Source of the DNA: Parapedobacter soli
Lineage (GTDB): Bacteria > Bacteroidota > Bacteroidia > Sphingobacteriales > Sphingobacteriaceae
Length of the DNA: 64,000 bases
Direction: 5' to 3'
Assembly (NCBI RefSeq): GCF_025460835.1
Contig: NZ_JAMXAY010000021.1
Coordinates: forward strand, 1-64,000
The position numbers were made by a program, and so were the translations under genes. A model generated the notes under the pieces. It saw only the letters and a program-made list of their open reading frames with translations. It did no database searches and was not told where the DNA came from. Positions 50,201-57,658 of the stretch are shown piece after piece (position 1 is the stretch's first letter; each line of letters opens with the position of its first letter).

Positions 50201-50324
50201 CCCTAACGGTGAACTGTGTAACAATGGATGCCAATAGTTGACTGGTCGTCAAAAGCAGCAAAAGAATGAGTGTTGTAAAAAGTCTCATATAGGGTTTGAT
50301 TAATTTTACACTTCGTTTTATCAT
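47205..50324 (-). CDS. SusC/RagA-like TonB-dependent transporter, internal pair of PUL C
   Basis: Outer-membrane importer of 1039 residues. The signal peptide is long (MIKRSVKLIKPYMRLFTTLI and on to LLTTSQLLAS). It has a regulatory domain (VRGNVSDDQGVLSGVSIKV), LEDVVVTGYRTQTRGSITGS, a plug (IRVRAQGTFNNADPLYVIDG, ITVLKDGASAAIYGSRAANG) and a barrel ending SFGLNIGL. GYRTQ in place of GYGTQ is a mild variant. Only 31 bases separate it from the GH97 gene upstream, so it is inside the operon and not at its head. Base composition is low in GC (one sampled line at 47221 is 38%). Confidence 0.95.
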   Translation of the reverse strand: MIKRSVKLIKPYMRLFTTLILLLLLTTSQLLASIVTQFTVRGNVSDDQGVLSGVSIKVKETASATVSDQNGNYEINVPANATLVFSFLGYIQQEVAVNDQSVINIILAPDLRQLEDVVVTGYRTQTRGSITGSVSSVNSSDFKDTPVDNLSNALSGRLSGVTITQAAGTPGMESSIRVRAQGTFNNADPLYVIDGIVSDKFAFDGLGPTEVESITVLKDGASAAIYGSRAANGVILVTTKRGKEGAPRLSYSGLVGVQTPTKLPKTLNAYEHASQINHQLKYTNVPTTDARYYTQDELDYFKTNSWDWVEEMWKDPLTTQHSLDVSGGTSTVRYFLGGSYNYATGTFDNVGYKKLNLRGNVDVSITKHLKVSLDLNTDKRNTNGPSWDINNWRLEDLYKALLLRSSMVPPYINGQPVGNWVEWHPGVVLDRGSAGYNDREWNGLNYTVALNYKVPFIEGLSAKVSYNKYNRNRYIKQFNLPYNMTLFNTLGEHNHIVGDQAVGIRPRAAAEFLQSRYDKGDRYQFNAQLNYTRSFDKHNIDALLVYEQAEESDLYFSGRRDDFISAKIDQYVGGSNVNSTVNGSESELARLSYVGLIGYNYAQKYLLEASFRYDGSVIFAPEKRWGFFPSISAGWRISEESFFNENGFVNDLKLRASVGVLGNDAVGNFQWLQSYNIVPGAIFDQATFGLEQGVLANRGITWEKSLSYNGGVDAQFLDNKFNIKIDGFFRHTYDILGSRQLSLPSTLGAAMPDENYQEIDSRGFEIELGYANQTGNSDKSIAYFVRGNFGYATNKVTKLDEAENIRPYLSKIGRPVNGILGYVASGILRTQADLDALPEGYTILGVAPQLGMLNYKDLRGPNSDSPDGRITSDDRMYISDYRIPPMNFGLSFGASFGAFSVDVLLQGVAGGNAMLPTSGRDIQARAEESSFAYWADSWSPENPNGEYPGYRVTGYRTRFDESTFWLQDLTFLRFKNINISYSLPQGILKGINVKSTRIFFTGSNLFMLYSGNKIYDAEMNNIQSYPMMATYSFGLNIGL

Positions 50325-50355
50325 TTCAATAAATTTTAAACATGATCACAGAAAG

Positions 50356-52245
50356 TTATTGTTTGGTCTTTTTAAACCGCACTACGAATCCGCCAGCGGC
50401 ACTTAGATGAACAGGTATATCATCCGTGGATCGGCTAAAAACTTTGTCTACTTTTAGGGATGCGGGATTACTTGCTCTATCACTTAATACCGTCCCTTCA
50501 TACCAATTTCCTTCTTCCAAGAAAGTAAGTGGAACCTGGTATCGCTTCGCGGCTTCTCCGTTCAAGATTGCCAGGAACCAGGTATCTCCTTTTCTTCTGG
50601 CAAATGCCGCTAGCTCCCCGACTTCGCTAATTGGTAAAACATACGTCTCATCCCAAGAACCATGGATGTCTTTAATTACGTTTACGGCAGGATTCTCGAG
50701 CAAGCTATTTGGGTTTGCCCCGAATATGAGTACCGGTGAGGTGAAAATGATTGCTGTCGCTACCTGATGGGCCCACGTTGTTTCCAAACGTCGTTCACCA
50801 AAAATAACCGGTGTGTAATCTCCGTGCCCCGCAAGTAAACGAGTAAATGGTAACGTGGTATTATGTACCGCCCAGGCATCTTGATTCCTACCGTACTCCA
50901 ACCCCCTAATACCTTCACGGGTCATCTCATTCGGCCAGCTCCTGGATTCTCCACTTGGCTTATTATTCCCATGAAAATTCACCATTAACTTAAACTCAGC
51001 AGCATCTTTCAAACAATCCTGATAAAGGTCTATGAATTCCTTGGACTCGTTAGAAAATGCATCCAGTTTTACTCCAACAACTCCCAAATCATGGCAACGT
51101 TTAAAAAATTGACGACGTTCATCGCGATTCTGTATGTTCCTGCCATGCTGCCATAGCCAAATCTTGACACCTTGTTTGGCAGAGTAATCGACCAGGTCTT
51201 TAATTTGCGCGTCCGTCCACCTGCTCCAAAAAGCGTCAACCGTATTGTATTCAAACCCCAGTTCTCCAGCTAGCCTGGAAAACTCTTTCATTCCCTCTGT
51301 GGTACGCTCGCCACCATCCAACCAAGCCCAAACCGAGCGGCCGGGTCTTATCCAATCTGTTTCAAGTCCATTTGGAAAAAGCACATTGCTCGGCGGAGGC
51401 GATAGATTGGTAAGCAAGTTTGAGTTTACCAACGTATTTAAGTCGGCACCAATGGTAACGGTCCGCCATGGTGTAGTGATGTTCCCTTCGATTGCTGCTA
51501 TTTTTGATAAACGAATCGCATCTTCCAATGTATAATCATGTGCAAAAGGATAGGAAGAAGGTTGCGTATGACCAAGTCTTGTTGTAAACCCTCCCCTACC
51601 ATCAGCCTGCAAGGCCAAACCAGCGTAGTTTCTCAAATCGGCTTCACTGATAGCGGCATAGTGGCCTGAAGGTAATCGGTATGTTAATGGTAGAGCTGCC
51701 CACTCCTCTTTTCCTATTTCCGAAACATCTTTCTTTAAATGCACACCCTCATAATGCCAATAAAAATCGTGGTACCAGACGGTCGATGAAGTGGGGAGAT
51801 TAAAAGCCGTTGCTTCATCAGGAATGCGACACTGATGGTCGCCGGGAATAATGAACCGAAAGGCTACACCATCGTTATACGTTCGGACTTCAATAAAATA
51901 TTTGGTGTTATTTTTAGCGATAATGGGAATTTTCACTCCGTTACATCTATTTATCGCTAAGGAATGCACACCTCTTGTCGGATATTTTTCATCCACCGAA
52001 TATTTTTCTGCGCGACCGAGTTCAGCATGGTCACACAAATCTTCCCCATCCAGTATCATATGCATAGGGGATATTTCGATAACTGGATTTTTCAAAAAAT
52101 TTACTGAATAACTAATCGTTTGCTCAACGACAGAAATCTTAAACTCAATTTTTCCATCAGGGCTATTCACTACGACATTTGCAGATAAATTGAAGTGGAA
52201 TAGCATAAAGACAAAAAAGGGAGAAAACCTGATATTTTCCATCAT
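50356..52245 (-). CDS. Glycoside hydrolase family 97 enzyme, retaining type (first)
   Basis: An exported enzyme of about 630 residues. ATGs at 52245 and 52242 begin the signal peptide (MMENIRFSPFFVFMLFHFNL); the frame open to 52281 starts only with TTG. An N-terminal beta-sandwich (about 25-280) is followed by a TIM barrel (WLDGGERTTEGMKEFSRLAG). The probable nucleophile is about D394 in VVGVKLDAFSN, the pattern of retaining GH97 alpha-galactosidases, unlike the inverting SusB-type alpha-glucosidases. Glu residues in PNEMTREGIRGLE, about 50-55 residues on, are acid/base candidates. A TAAATTTG sequence at 52274-52267 could be an internal -7 box without a clear -33 partner. Low GC like the SusCD pair after it. 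Confidence 0.9.
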   Translation of the reverse strand: MMENIRFSPFFVFMLFHFNLSANVVVNSPDGKIEFKISVVEQTISYSVNFLKNPVIEISPMHMILDGEDLCDHAELGRAEKYSVDEKYPTRGVHSLAINRCNGVKIPIIAKNNTKYFIEVRTYNDGVAFRFIIPGDHQCRIPDEATAFNLPTSSTVWYHDFYWHYEGVHLKKDVSEIGKEEWAALPLTYRLPSGHYAAISEADLRNYAGLALQADGRGGFTTRLGHTQPSSYPFAHDYTLEDAIRLSKIAAIEGNITTPWRTVTIGADLNTLVNSNLLTNLSPPPSNVLFPNGLETDWIRPGRSVWAWLDGGERTTEGMKEFSRLAGELGFEYNTVDAFWSRWTDAQIKDLVDYSAKQGVKIWLWQHGRNIQNRDERRQFFKRCHDLGVVGVKLDAFSNESKEFIDLYQDCLKDAAEFKLMVNFHGNNKPSGESRSWPNEMTREGIRGLEYGRNQDAWAVHNTTLPFTRLLAGHGDYTPVIFGERRLETTWAHQVATAIIFTSPVLIFGANPNSLLENPAVNVIKDIHGSWDETYVLPISEVGELAAFARRKGDTWFLAILNGEAAKRYQVPLTFLEEGNWYEGTVLSDRASNPASLKVDKVFSRSTDDIPVHLSAAGGFVVRFKKTKQ

Positions 52246-52350
52246 AGACTGAGACACATTATCTGTCAAATTTATAAACAAACAATATCGCTTAGATCAG
52301 GGATATTGGCTTAATGGTAAGGGGCATTGGCAGCGCAATCAGGTTTATCA

Positions 52351-53937
52351 TTATGGATAGCCAATGTTAATTAATGCCTGCTTTCCCAATCGCTCCTCCA
52401 ACTGTGCTAAGTAGAGGCTTCGCGGCGCAACGGGTGTGCCGTGAGCATCAAATGAACCCTCTGGTAGCAGGGGCGACCGATCGAATGGGCGTGGAAGTGG
52501 GGTGCTTTCACCGATACACCCAATGGCCCAATTATGGGTTCCGGGCGGTCGCTGTACTACGTACGATTTCGCTACACAGTTCCATGCTACCGACCAACCC
52601 GTTCCCCACCCATGTCCCGATCCCATGGATCCCCTGTTCTTGAAATCGATGCCGCCATTGGGAAGATGACAATTATCCAACAAGATACCGGTAGTCCATC
52701 GCTGATGTCCTTCAATACGGCCGTTTCCCTTAAATGTGCAATTGAGCAACACGATTGGACCTGATATACCGCCACCCGTCGCAGCAAACCACACATTGTC
52801 TCCCTCTACCGAACAGCGATCGAGTAACACTTGGCCACCATTGGGCGAAAACTCCGAGGGTTTGGAAGACCCCTCGTGCCGTGCCTTCCGGACTACCGAT
52901 ACTTCCTGTAGTGTAATCCGCTGGCCGCCTATGCTGACGCTATTCATCGTTTCTTCAATGCGTACTTGGCGCATCCAGCAGTCTTCGCCGTTTAACCTTA
53001 CGGCGGCATACAGTTGCTGCGTATGATTAAAAGGCTGTGGCGGCGAAACGATGTGCAGGTATTCAACCGCACATTGATTAAGCCGGTGAGAATCACTGAT
53101 TTTGACAACTTCCGTGCCCGGCGGATTCAGGTAAACAGCATCGTACGAATCAGACAACGGAACATCGACTGTGATCCGGTTGCCATCTACTGCGCTAATT
53201 CGCCGCTCCGCAACCGTTCGGGTACCTTCACGTATCCAGATTTGGGGCTTGCCATCCCGGACCAGATTGTCCATTTCCATAAATTCAAGCCAGGCCTTGG
53301 TCACCGGTCGCCGGAGTTGGATGGTATCACCCACAGCCAGGTCAGCCGCGTTCTCGACCGCAAACATCACCGATCCCGAAGGCACATAACGGTCGGTCAA
53401 CACCGTTCTAGCGGATTCAGTAACACCTCCTGCTCCGCGATTGCGTGGCCTGCTCACTACAATGGCTGTATGTTTGCCGCCAGCCATCTGAATGGTGCTG
53501 GCCGGCCCTTCATTACCTGTGCCGCTGCCGCGCAACACCACGCCGCTCGTCGTAATAGTGATTGTCTCTGAACAGGTAAACGTACCCGGAGTTAATAACA
53601 CAGCGCCACGGAATCCGTATTTATCCGGTTGCATGGCCGAAACCTGGTCTATTGCGGCCTGGATAGTCTTCGTATCATCTCCTGTTCCGGAAGGTTTTAC
53701 AGAAACACGGACAGGAACATCAGGCAGCGCTATCCCTCCGCCCTTATAGCCGGCATGTGAAAAATCCATAATCTGGTCGCCTTGTGGCAACCGTTGGTAT
53801 TGCAACTTATCGTTGGCATCCAAGCTGACCCACTCGCTTTTTGCCAAATCGGCCGTAGCATTGGATTGGGCGTGTACAACAGCCACGAACATAGTGGCCA
53901 GCACGCTTAAAAACAATCGATTAGACCTATTCCTCAT
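52351..53937 (-). CDS. Pectate-lyase-superfamily right-handed beta-helix protein
   Basis: A secreted protein of 528 residues with a signal peptide ending VVHAQ. The entry motif is VSVKPSGTGDDTKTIQAAID, then GAVLLTPGTFTCSETITITT and VLRGSGTGNEG, as in pectate-lyase-3-type proteins. Later coils include GGGISGPIVLLNCTFKGNG and ILLDNCHLPNGGIDFKNRGS. Its framework resembles the protein at 43901-45421, including the early Q-I-M-D-F-S-H-A-G-Y segment, suggesting one subfamily. It sits between the two GH97 genes, 11 bases after the upstream one. I do not recognise a numbered lyase family; action on a uronic-acid-bearing backbone is only inferred. Confidence 0.75.
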   Translation of the reverse strand: MRNRSNRLFLSVLATMFVAVVHAQSNATADLAKSEWVSLDANDKLQYQRLPQGDQIMDFSHAGYKGGGIALPDVPVRVSVKPSGTGDDTKTIQAAIDQVSAMQPDKYGFRGAVLLTPGTFTCSETITITTSGVVLRGSGTGNEGPASTIQMAGGKHTAIVVSRPRNRGAGGVTESARTVLTDRYVPSGSVMFAVENAADLAVGDTIQLRRPVTKAWLEFMEMDNLVRDGKPQIWIREGTRTVAERRISAVDGNRITVDVPLSDSYDAVYLNPPGTEVVKISDSHRLNQCAVEYLHIVSPPQPFNHTQQLYAAVRLNGEDCWMRQVRIEETMNSVSIGGQRITLQEVSVVRKARHEGSSKPSEFSPNGGQVLLDRCSVEGDNVWFAATGGGISGPIVLLNCTFKGNGRIEGHQRWTTGILLDNCHLPNGGIDFKNRGSMGSGHGWGTGWSVAWNCVAKSYVVQRPPGTHNWAIGCIGESTPLPRPFDRSPLLPEGSFDAHGTPVAPRSLYLAQLEERLGKQALINIGYP

Positions 53938-53948
53938 AGCCCTTCACC

Positions 53949-55883
53949 TTACTCAATAACCGCAACGAAACCACCACCTGCAACCAACTCAACAAACAAC
54001 GACTCGTTGTGGGCAATCGTCTCGTCATCAATTAATACCCCCTGCTGCGCGCCGAAAGACCGACGTTTGCGTACCAATGATACCATCGCCGACTCCGGCT
54101 GCTTATCACGTACCATGGTTATCTTGTGCTCGCCCGGGCCGAGGAATGGAAGATCGATTTTCAAAAAACGCGACTGCTCGCCGTTCATGACCGAAATGAA
54201 CCATTTATCGCCACTTCTCCGGGCAAACGCCGCAACCTCACCGATTTCACTTCCTGGAAGCACAATGGTTTCATCCCACACCGTTGGGATCTGCTTAATC
54301 ACCGCTACGGCAGGGTGGTCGAGCATCTCTTGCGGGTGTGCCGCGTAGATCAGCAGAGGTGCCTGTAAAACGATAGCACTGGCTACCTGATGCGTTTCTG
54401 ACGTCTCTGCCCGACGATCACCGAAATGAAGCGGCGTATAGTCGGCGTGGCCGGCCAGCATCCTGGTAAATGGGAGTGTTGTGTTGTGTATGGCCCATGG
54501 ACCCCGCATCTCAAAACCGAGAATGGCTTCGCGGGTCATTTCATTGGGCCAAGTAATCGATTCGCCCGCAGGTTTGTAAGCGCCGTGAAAATTAAGGACG
54601 AGTTGATAATGAGCCGCTTCCTTCAAACAGGCCGCATAAAGGTCAATAATCTCCTTGGCCTCATGATCGAAGAAATCAATCTTAGCCCCAGCCACACCAA
54701 GTTCATGCAAATGCTTGAAAAACTCATGTCGGGCTTCGGGGTCTCTGATGTCTTTTGAGTGCTTCCAGAACAACAGTTTCACTCCATACTGATTGGAATA
54801 GTCAACCAATTCCTTCCGCTCGGAGATACTCCATCGCTGCCAATGGCCTTCTACCACATGATATTCAAACCCCAAGTCACCGGCCAGCTTGGATAAATTT
54901 TTCATTCCGGCCAGTGTCCGAGGTTCGTCCGTAAGATACCCCCACACGGCGCGGCCAGGCTTCATCCATGCCTCGTCAAAACCATTTGGAAATACGTTGG
55001 GATCCGGTGCGGGCGCAACATGCTGTACGATGTCATTGTGAAACAGCGTATTGAGGTCTTGGCCGATCATAACGATGCGCCATGGCGATTCAATGGTTCC
55101 GTGCAATAGTGGTGGCTCCGTAAGCCTTTGATGGTCTTCTTCGCCGTAACGCAATACATATGGGAAATTTGCCGGATGTTCATGGCCCAAACGCGCTTCA
55201 AAAACTCGCTGCCCAGTGGCCTCCAATGCCATCCCCGGAAAATTTTCGCCCGTTGCCTGGATAATGCCCGACTCAGTAATCGCCGCGAAACCCCTGCCAT
55301 CCGGCAACTTTACCGTCATCGGCGGGGCCACCCATGTACCTGCAACAATCGCATTGACATCACTTTGCTGGTGCTTTTCTTCATAATGCATGGCAGTGAT
55401 ACCGTGATGCCACACCGTACTTCCGTCAACTACGGCAAATGACGTCGATTCGGCCGTGAGTTGGCGCTCCCCGCTGCCGGGCAGTATGTATCGGAATGCT
55501 ACCCCATCGTTAAATACACGTACGTCAAGTTGGTACGCCGTATTATTCGACTCGTTACGGATGGTGATCCGTGCTCCACGGTGGGCGTCCGTAGCTTGCG
55601 AATGCTTGCCCCGCATCGGGTAGGTCCTTTCACCCGCGTAAGATTCCACTTCACCCAAACGTACGCTTTTTCCCAAGTCTACCCCATCGACGACCATCCC
55701 CAAGCGGGATCGATCGATTACGGACTTACCGGCATACTGCACAGTATAGGTCAACTGTCCTTCAGCGCTCATTACCTGTAGCGTCACAGCAGTATCCGGA
55801 CTACTGATTGTAACAGGTTGCGCCCGAACAAATACCGCGAAGGCTACAGCGGTCAATGTCAATATCAATTTCAAATTATGCAT
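53949..55883 (-). CDS. Glycoside hydrolase family 97 enzyme, retaining type (second)
   Basis: An exported enzyme of about 644 residues. The ATG at 55883 (MHNLKLILTLTAVAFAVFVR) gives a good signal peptide; an ATG at 55895 is possible. It has the same layout as the GH97 gene at 50356-52245: beta-sandwich, TIM barrel (GYLTDEPRTLAGMKNLSKLA) and a probable nucleophile D403 in GAKIDFFDHEAKE, again the retaining pattern. The C-terminal sandwich ends LFVELVAGGGFVAVIE. Sequence divergence from the other GH97 is considerable, and GC content is higher, so they are not a recent tandem duplication. alpha-Galactosidase is the likeliest activity, as characterised retaining members have it. Confidence 0.9.
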   Translation of the reverse strand: MHNLKLILTLTAVAFAVFVRAQPVTISSPDTAVTLQVMSAEGQLTYTVQYAGKSVIDRSRLGMVVDGVDLGKSVRLGEVESYAGERTYPMRGKHSQATDAHRGARITIRNESNNTAYQLDVRVFNDGVAFRYILPGSGERQLTAESTSFAVVDGSTVWHHGITAMHYEEKHQQSDVNAIVAGTWVAPPMTVKLPDGRGFAAITESGIIQATGENFPGMALEATGQRVFEARLGHEHPANFPYVLRYGEEDHQRLTEPPLLHGTIESPWRIVMIGQDLNTLFHNDIVQHVAPAPDPNVFPNGFDEAWMKPGRAVWGYLTDEPRTLAGMKNLSKLAGDLGFEYHVVEGHWQRWSISERKELVDYSNQYGVKLLFWKHSKDIRDPEARHEFFKHLHELGVAGAKIDFFDHEAKEIIDLYAACLKEAAHYQLVLNFHGAYKPAGESITWPNEMTREAILGFEMRGPWAIHNTTLPFTRMLAGHADYTPLHFGDRRAETSETHQVASAIVLQAPLLIYAAHPQEMLDHPAVAVIKQIPTVWDETIVLPGSEIGEVAAFARRSGDKWFISVMNGEQSRFLKIDLPFLGPGEHKITMVRDKQPESAMVSLVRKRRSFGAQQGVLIDDETIAHNESLFVELVAGGGFVAVIE

Positions 55884-55922
55884 AGCTTTAATCATATAGA
55901 CAATCTTCACATTTTAAATCTG

Positions 55923-57356
55923 TTACTTTTTACCGATTACAAAATCGGCAAAAAGAACTTTCTCATCTCGTAACCTTTCCTTGTTATTCAAGCTACGGTA
56001 AATACCCCATTTAGGCCGTATAAACGTAGCAGCCGAACGCCAAAGGTCAATATCATTGTTTTCGTAGGATAGCAGCTCGGTGCCGTCGCTTACTCTTCTC
56101 AGTACGATGGAGTAGGTGCCATGTGCACCGAATTTGATTTTCTCCACCGCTTCTATCCAGGCTCCCTTAAACGCTTCCAAATTCACAGTATGTACCTTAT
56201 TCAGTGACGTTGCTCCGGTGTTCCCGGTATGGATGATTTCCAATTTATCCGGATTTCCATAGCGTGGCGTAATCGTAATTAACGGCGACCCAGCATTCGT
56301 GCCATCTCCGGCCTTGATTTGATGGATATGTGTAAAAGACGAAGAAGGCTGGAAACCGTCCGCTAGTTTAAACTTCCATTTGAAGATCATTTCATCGCCA
56401 TTAAATGCCTTTACAGCTGCGGGTGAAGGACTGTAGGTCTTAATCTCCGTCCGCTGCCGGTCTGTGGCTCCGCAGCGATCATCATCGAAAGCGGTATGCG
56501 CAAAAAAAGCAAATACATGTTTATTGAGTTCCGTATTAAATTCTTCTGTGATGTGTCTGCCAAAATCCGTATGGCCGCAGTCGGGAGTTTCTTCCGGCGA
56601 ACCTCCCAGCACACTGCCAAGTAATTCATAGGTGTTTCCCGGACCGTCAGCTTCCAGCGTAACCATACTGCTATACTTACCGTCCTCGTCATCAGATTCA
56701 ATTACGGTAACGATTTCATAGGCCGTATAGAACGTGTCTATTGCTCCACGAGGCTTATATAATGTTCGGTAGGTAAAATCGCTTCCAGGCTTATATGCCG
56801 AGAGCACGGTACTCATCTCAGCTTTCAAAACAAGTATTGTTTGCTGCATATCACTGTTGTCGGTAAATTTTAATTCAGAGGCTATTGCGTCTCCCAAAGC
56901 AGCCTTCCAGTTGATTGTAACAGCGCTCGTCGCATCATTAAAAAATGCATAGTCTATGGGGCGGCCTACTAGGCCCAACTCGTATTGACTGCCATAAACC
57001 TTTCCGCTGATAGCAACACCTTGTGATCTAACTCCTTTAGCATTGTATGAATGCACTAGAAAGGCGTAATCACCTTCAGCGAGATTGGGTATCATAACAC
57101 CTACGCTGTCTATTGAAGGAGCAGCTATTTTAAGTGAATCTGCATCGTTGTTCCAGGATACCTGATAGTTCATTATCCCCTCTTCAGAAACAGGTTGCTT
57201 CCAAGTGAGCTTTACACGCTCCCTTCCGGGATGTACCGTTAATGCACTCACCGCCGCGGGTGCTTTTTCTACACTTTCAATGCTGCTTTTATCCTTTTTT
57301 GTACAGGCAGTGGGGTTAAGTATAAGTGCACTTATAATAATAAATAATTGCTTCAT
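55923..57356 (-). CDS. DUF4998 lipoprotein with lyase-like jelly-roll domain
   Basis: An exported protein of about 477 residues from the ATG at 57356 (MKQLFIIISALILNPTACTK; lipobox PTAC). Residues about 30-210 match the two-part DUF4998 layout of PUL surface proteins: VSALTVHPGRERVKLTWKQP, then YGSQYELGLVGRPI. Residues about 235-475 form a concanavalin-like jelly roll with ATDRQRTEIKTYSPSPAAVK, FKWKFKLADGFQPSSSFTHI and HQIKAGDG, resembling heparin-lyase-I or family 7 polysaccharide lyases. It could be a surface glycan-binding protein or a tethered lyase. It follows a 302-base gap with hairpins and precedes the second GH97 by 39 bases. Confidence 0.75.
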   Translation of the reverse strand: MKQLFIIISALILNPTACTKKDKSSIESVEKAPAAVSALTVHPGRERVKLTWKQPVSEEGIMNYQVSWNNDADSLKIAAPSIDSVGVMIPNLAEGDYAFLVHSYNAKGVRSQGVAISGKVYGSQYELGLVGRPIDYAFFNDATSAVTINWKAALGDAIASELKFTDNSDMQQTILVLKAEMSTVLSAYKPGSDFTYRTLYKPRGAIDTFYTAYEIVTVIESDDEDGKYSSMVTLEADGPGNTYELLGSVLGGSPEETPDCGHTDFGRHITEEFNTELNKHVFAFFAHTAFDDDRCGATDRQRTEIKTYSPSPAAVKAFNGDEMIFKWKFKLADGFQPSSSFTHIHQIKAGDGTNAGSPLITITPRYGNPDKLEIIHTGNTGATSLNKVHTVNLEAFKGAWIEAVEKIKFGAHGTYSIVLRRVSDGTELLSYENNDIDLWRSAATFIRPKWGIYRSLNNKERLRDEKVLFADFVIGKK

Positions 57357-57479
57357 AGGCAGTCGTGTTAACAAAGGTTCTTCGGCTCCGGTCTGGGAGC
57401 CTTCAGAGGGTCAAATAATGTGTAAAATGTGTCCAGTGCATCATATCCTGTTTATTTTCAGCCTTGAGCTTAGGGATTT

Positions 57480-57515
57480 AAAGACTAAGGCCGCGGTATT
57501 GCGGCCTTAGTTTTT
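57480..57515. terminator. Strong hairpin within PUL C, possible attenuator
   Basis: ACTAAGGCCGC (57484-57494) pairs perfectly with GCGGCCTTAGT (57501-57511) around a six-base loop; flanking AAAG and TTTT extend it to 15 pairs with one G-T. The best T-run follows on the plus strand; on the operon's minus strand the tail is CTTTAAAT, weaker for intrinsic termination. It may be a leaky terminator or an RNA-stabilising stem. Confidence 0.5.
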
Positions 57516-57606
57516 CAGACCTATTATATTATAGCGTTCAAACTCGATATTAATCTTTTCAATATTTAGCAACCACCAAATATTTCATTATTTCTATTCA
57601 CTTAGT

Positions 57607-57635
57607 GAACAAAAGAATGTCTTTCGCTTTTGTTC
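57607..57635 (-). terminator. Hairpin just after the DUF4998/discoidin gene
   Basis: GAACAAAAG (57607-57615) and CTTTTGTTC (57627-57635) are perfect reverse complements with an 11-base loop, 23 bases after the stop of the gene at 57659. The AT-rich nine-pair stem and T-rich minus-strand arm are compatible with a weak terminator. Confidence 0.4.
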
Positions 57636-57658
57636 GTATATATCAACATTCAAAGTTA

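Larger units (their letters stand above)
57357..57658. other. Non-coding gap inside the PUL C operon
   Basis: The only long gap in PUL C. It holds no credible gene in either strand. It contains a strong hairpin at 57480-57515 and a weaker one at 57607-57635 (listed separately), plus a small six-pair hairpin GGCTCC/GGAGCC at 57384-57401 close to the next start. A poor -7 match (AACCTTTG) sits at 57380-57373. The layout suggests partial termination or RNA processing between the surface-protein genes and the enzyme genes. Confidence 0.5.

Noticed and set aside
57205-57510. A 101-codon plus-strand frame with a hydrophobic stretch near the PUL C gap
   Set aside because: It mostly overlaps the DUF4998 signal-peptide region in antisense, and its end falls in the hairpin; no start-site signal or homology is visible.
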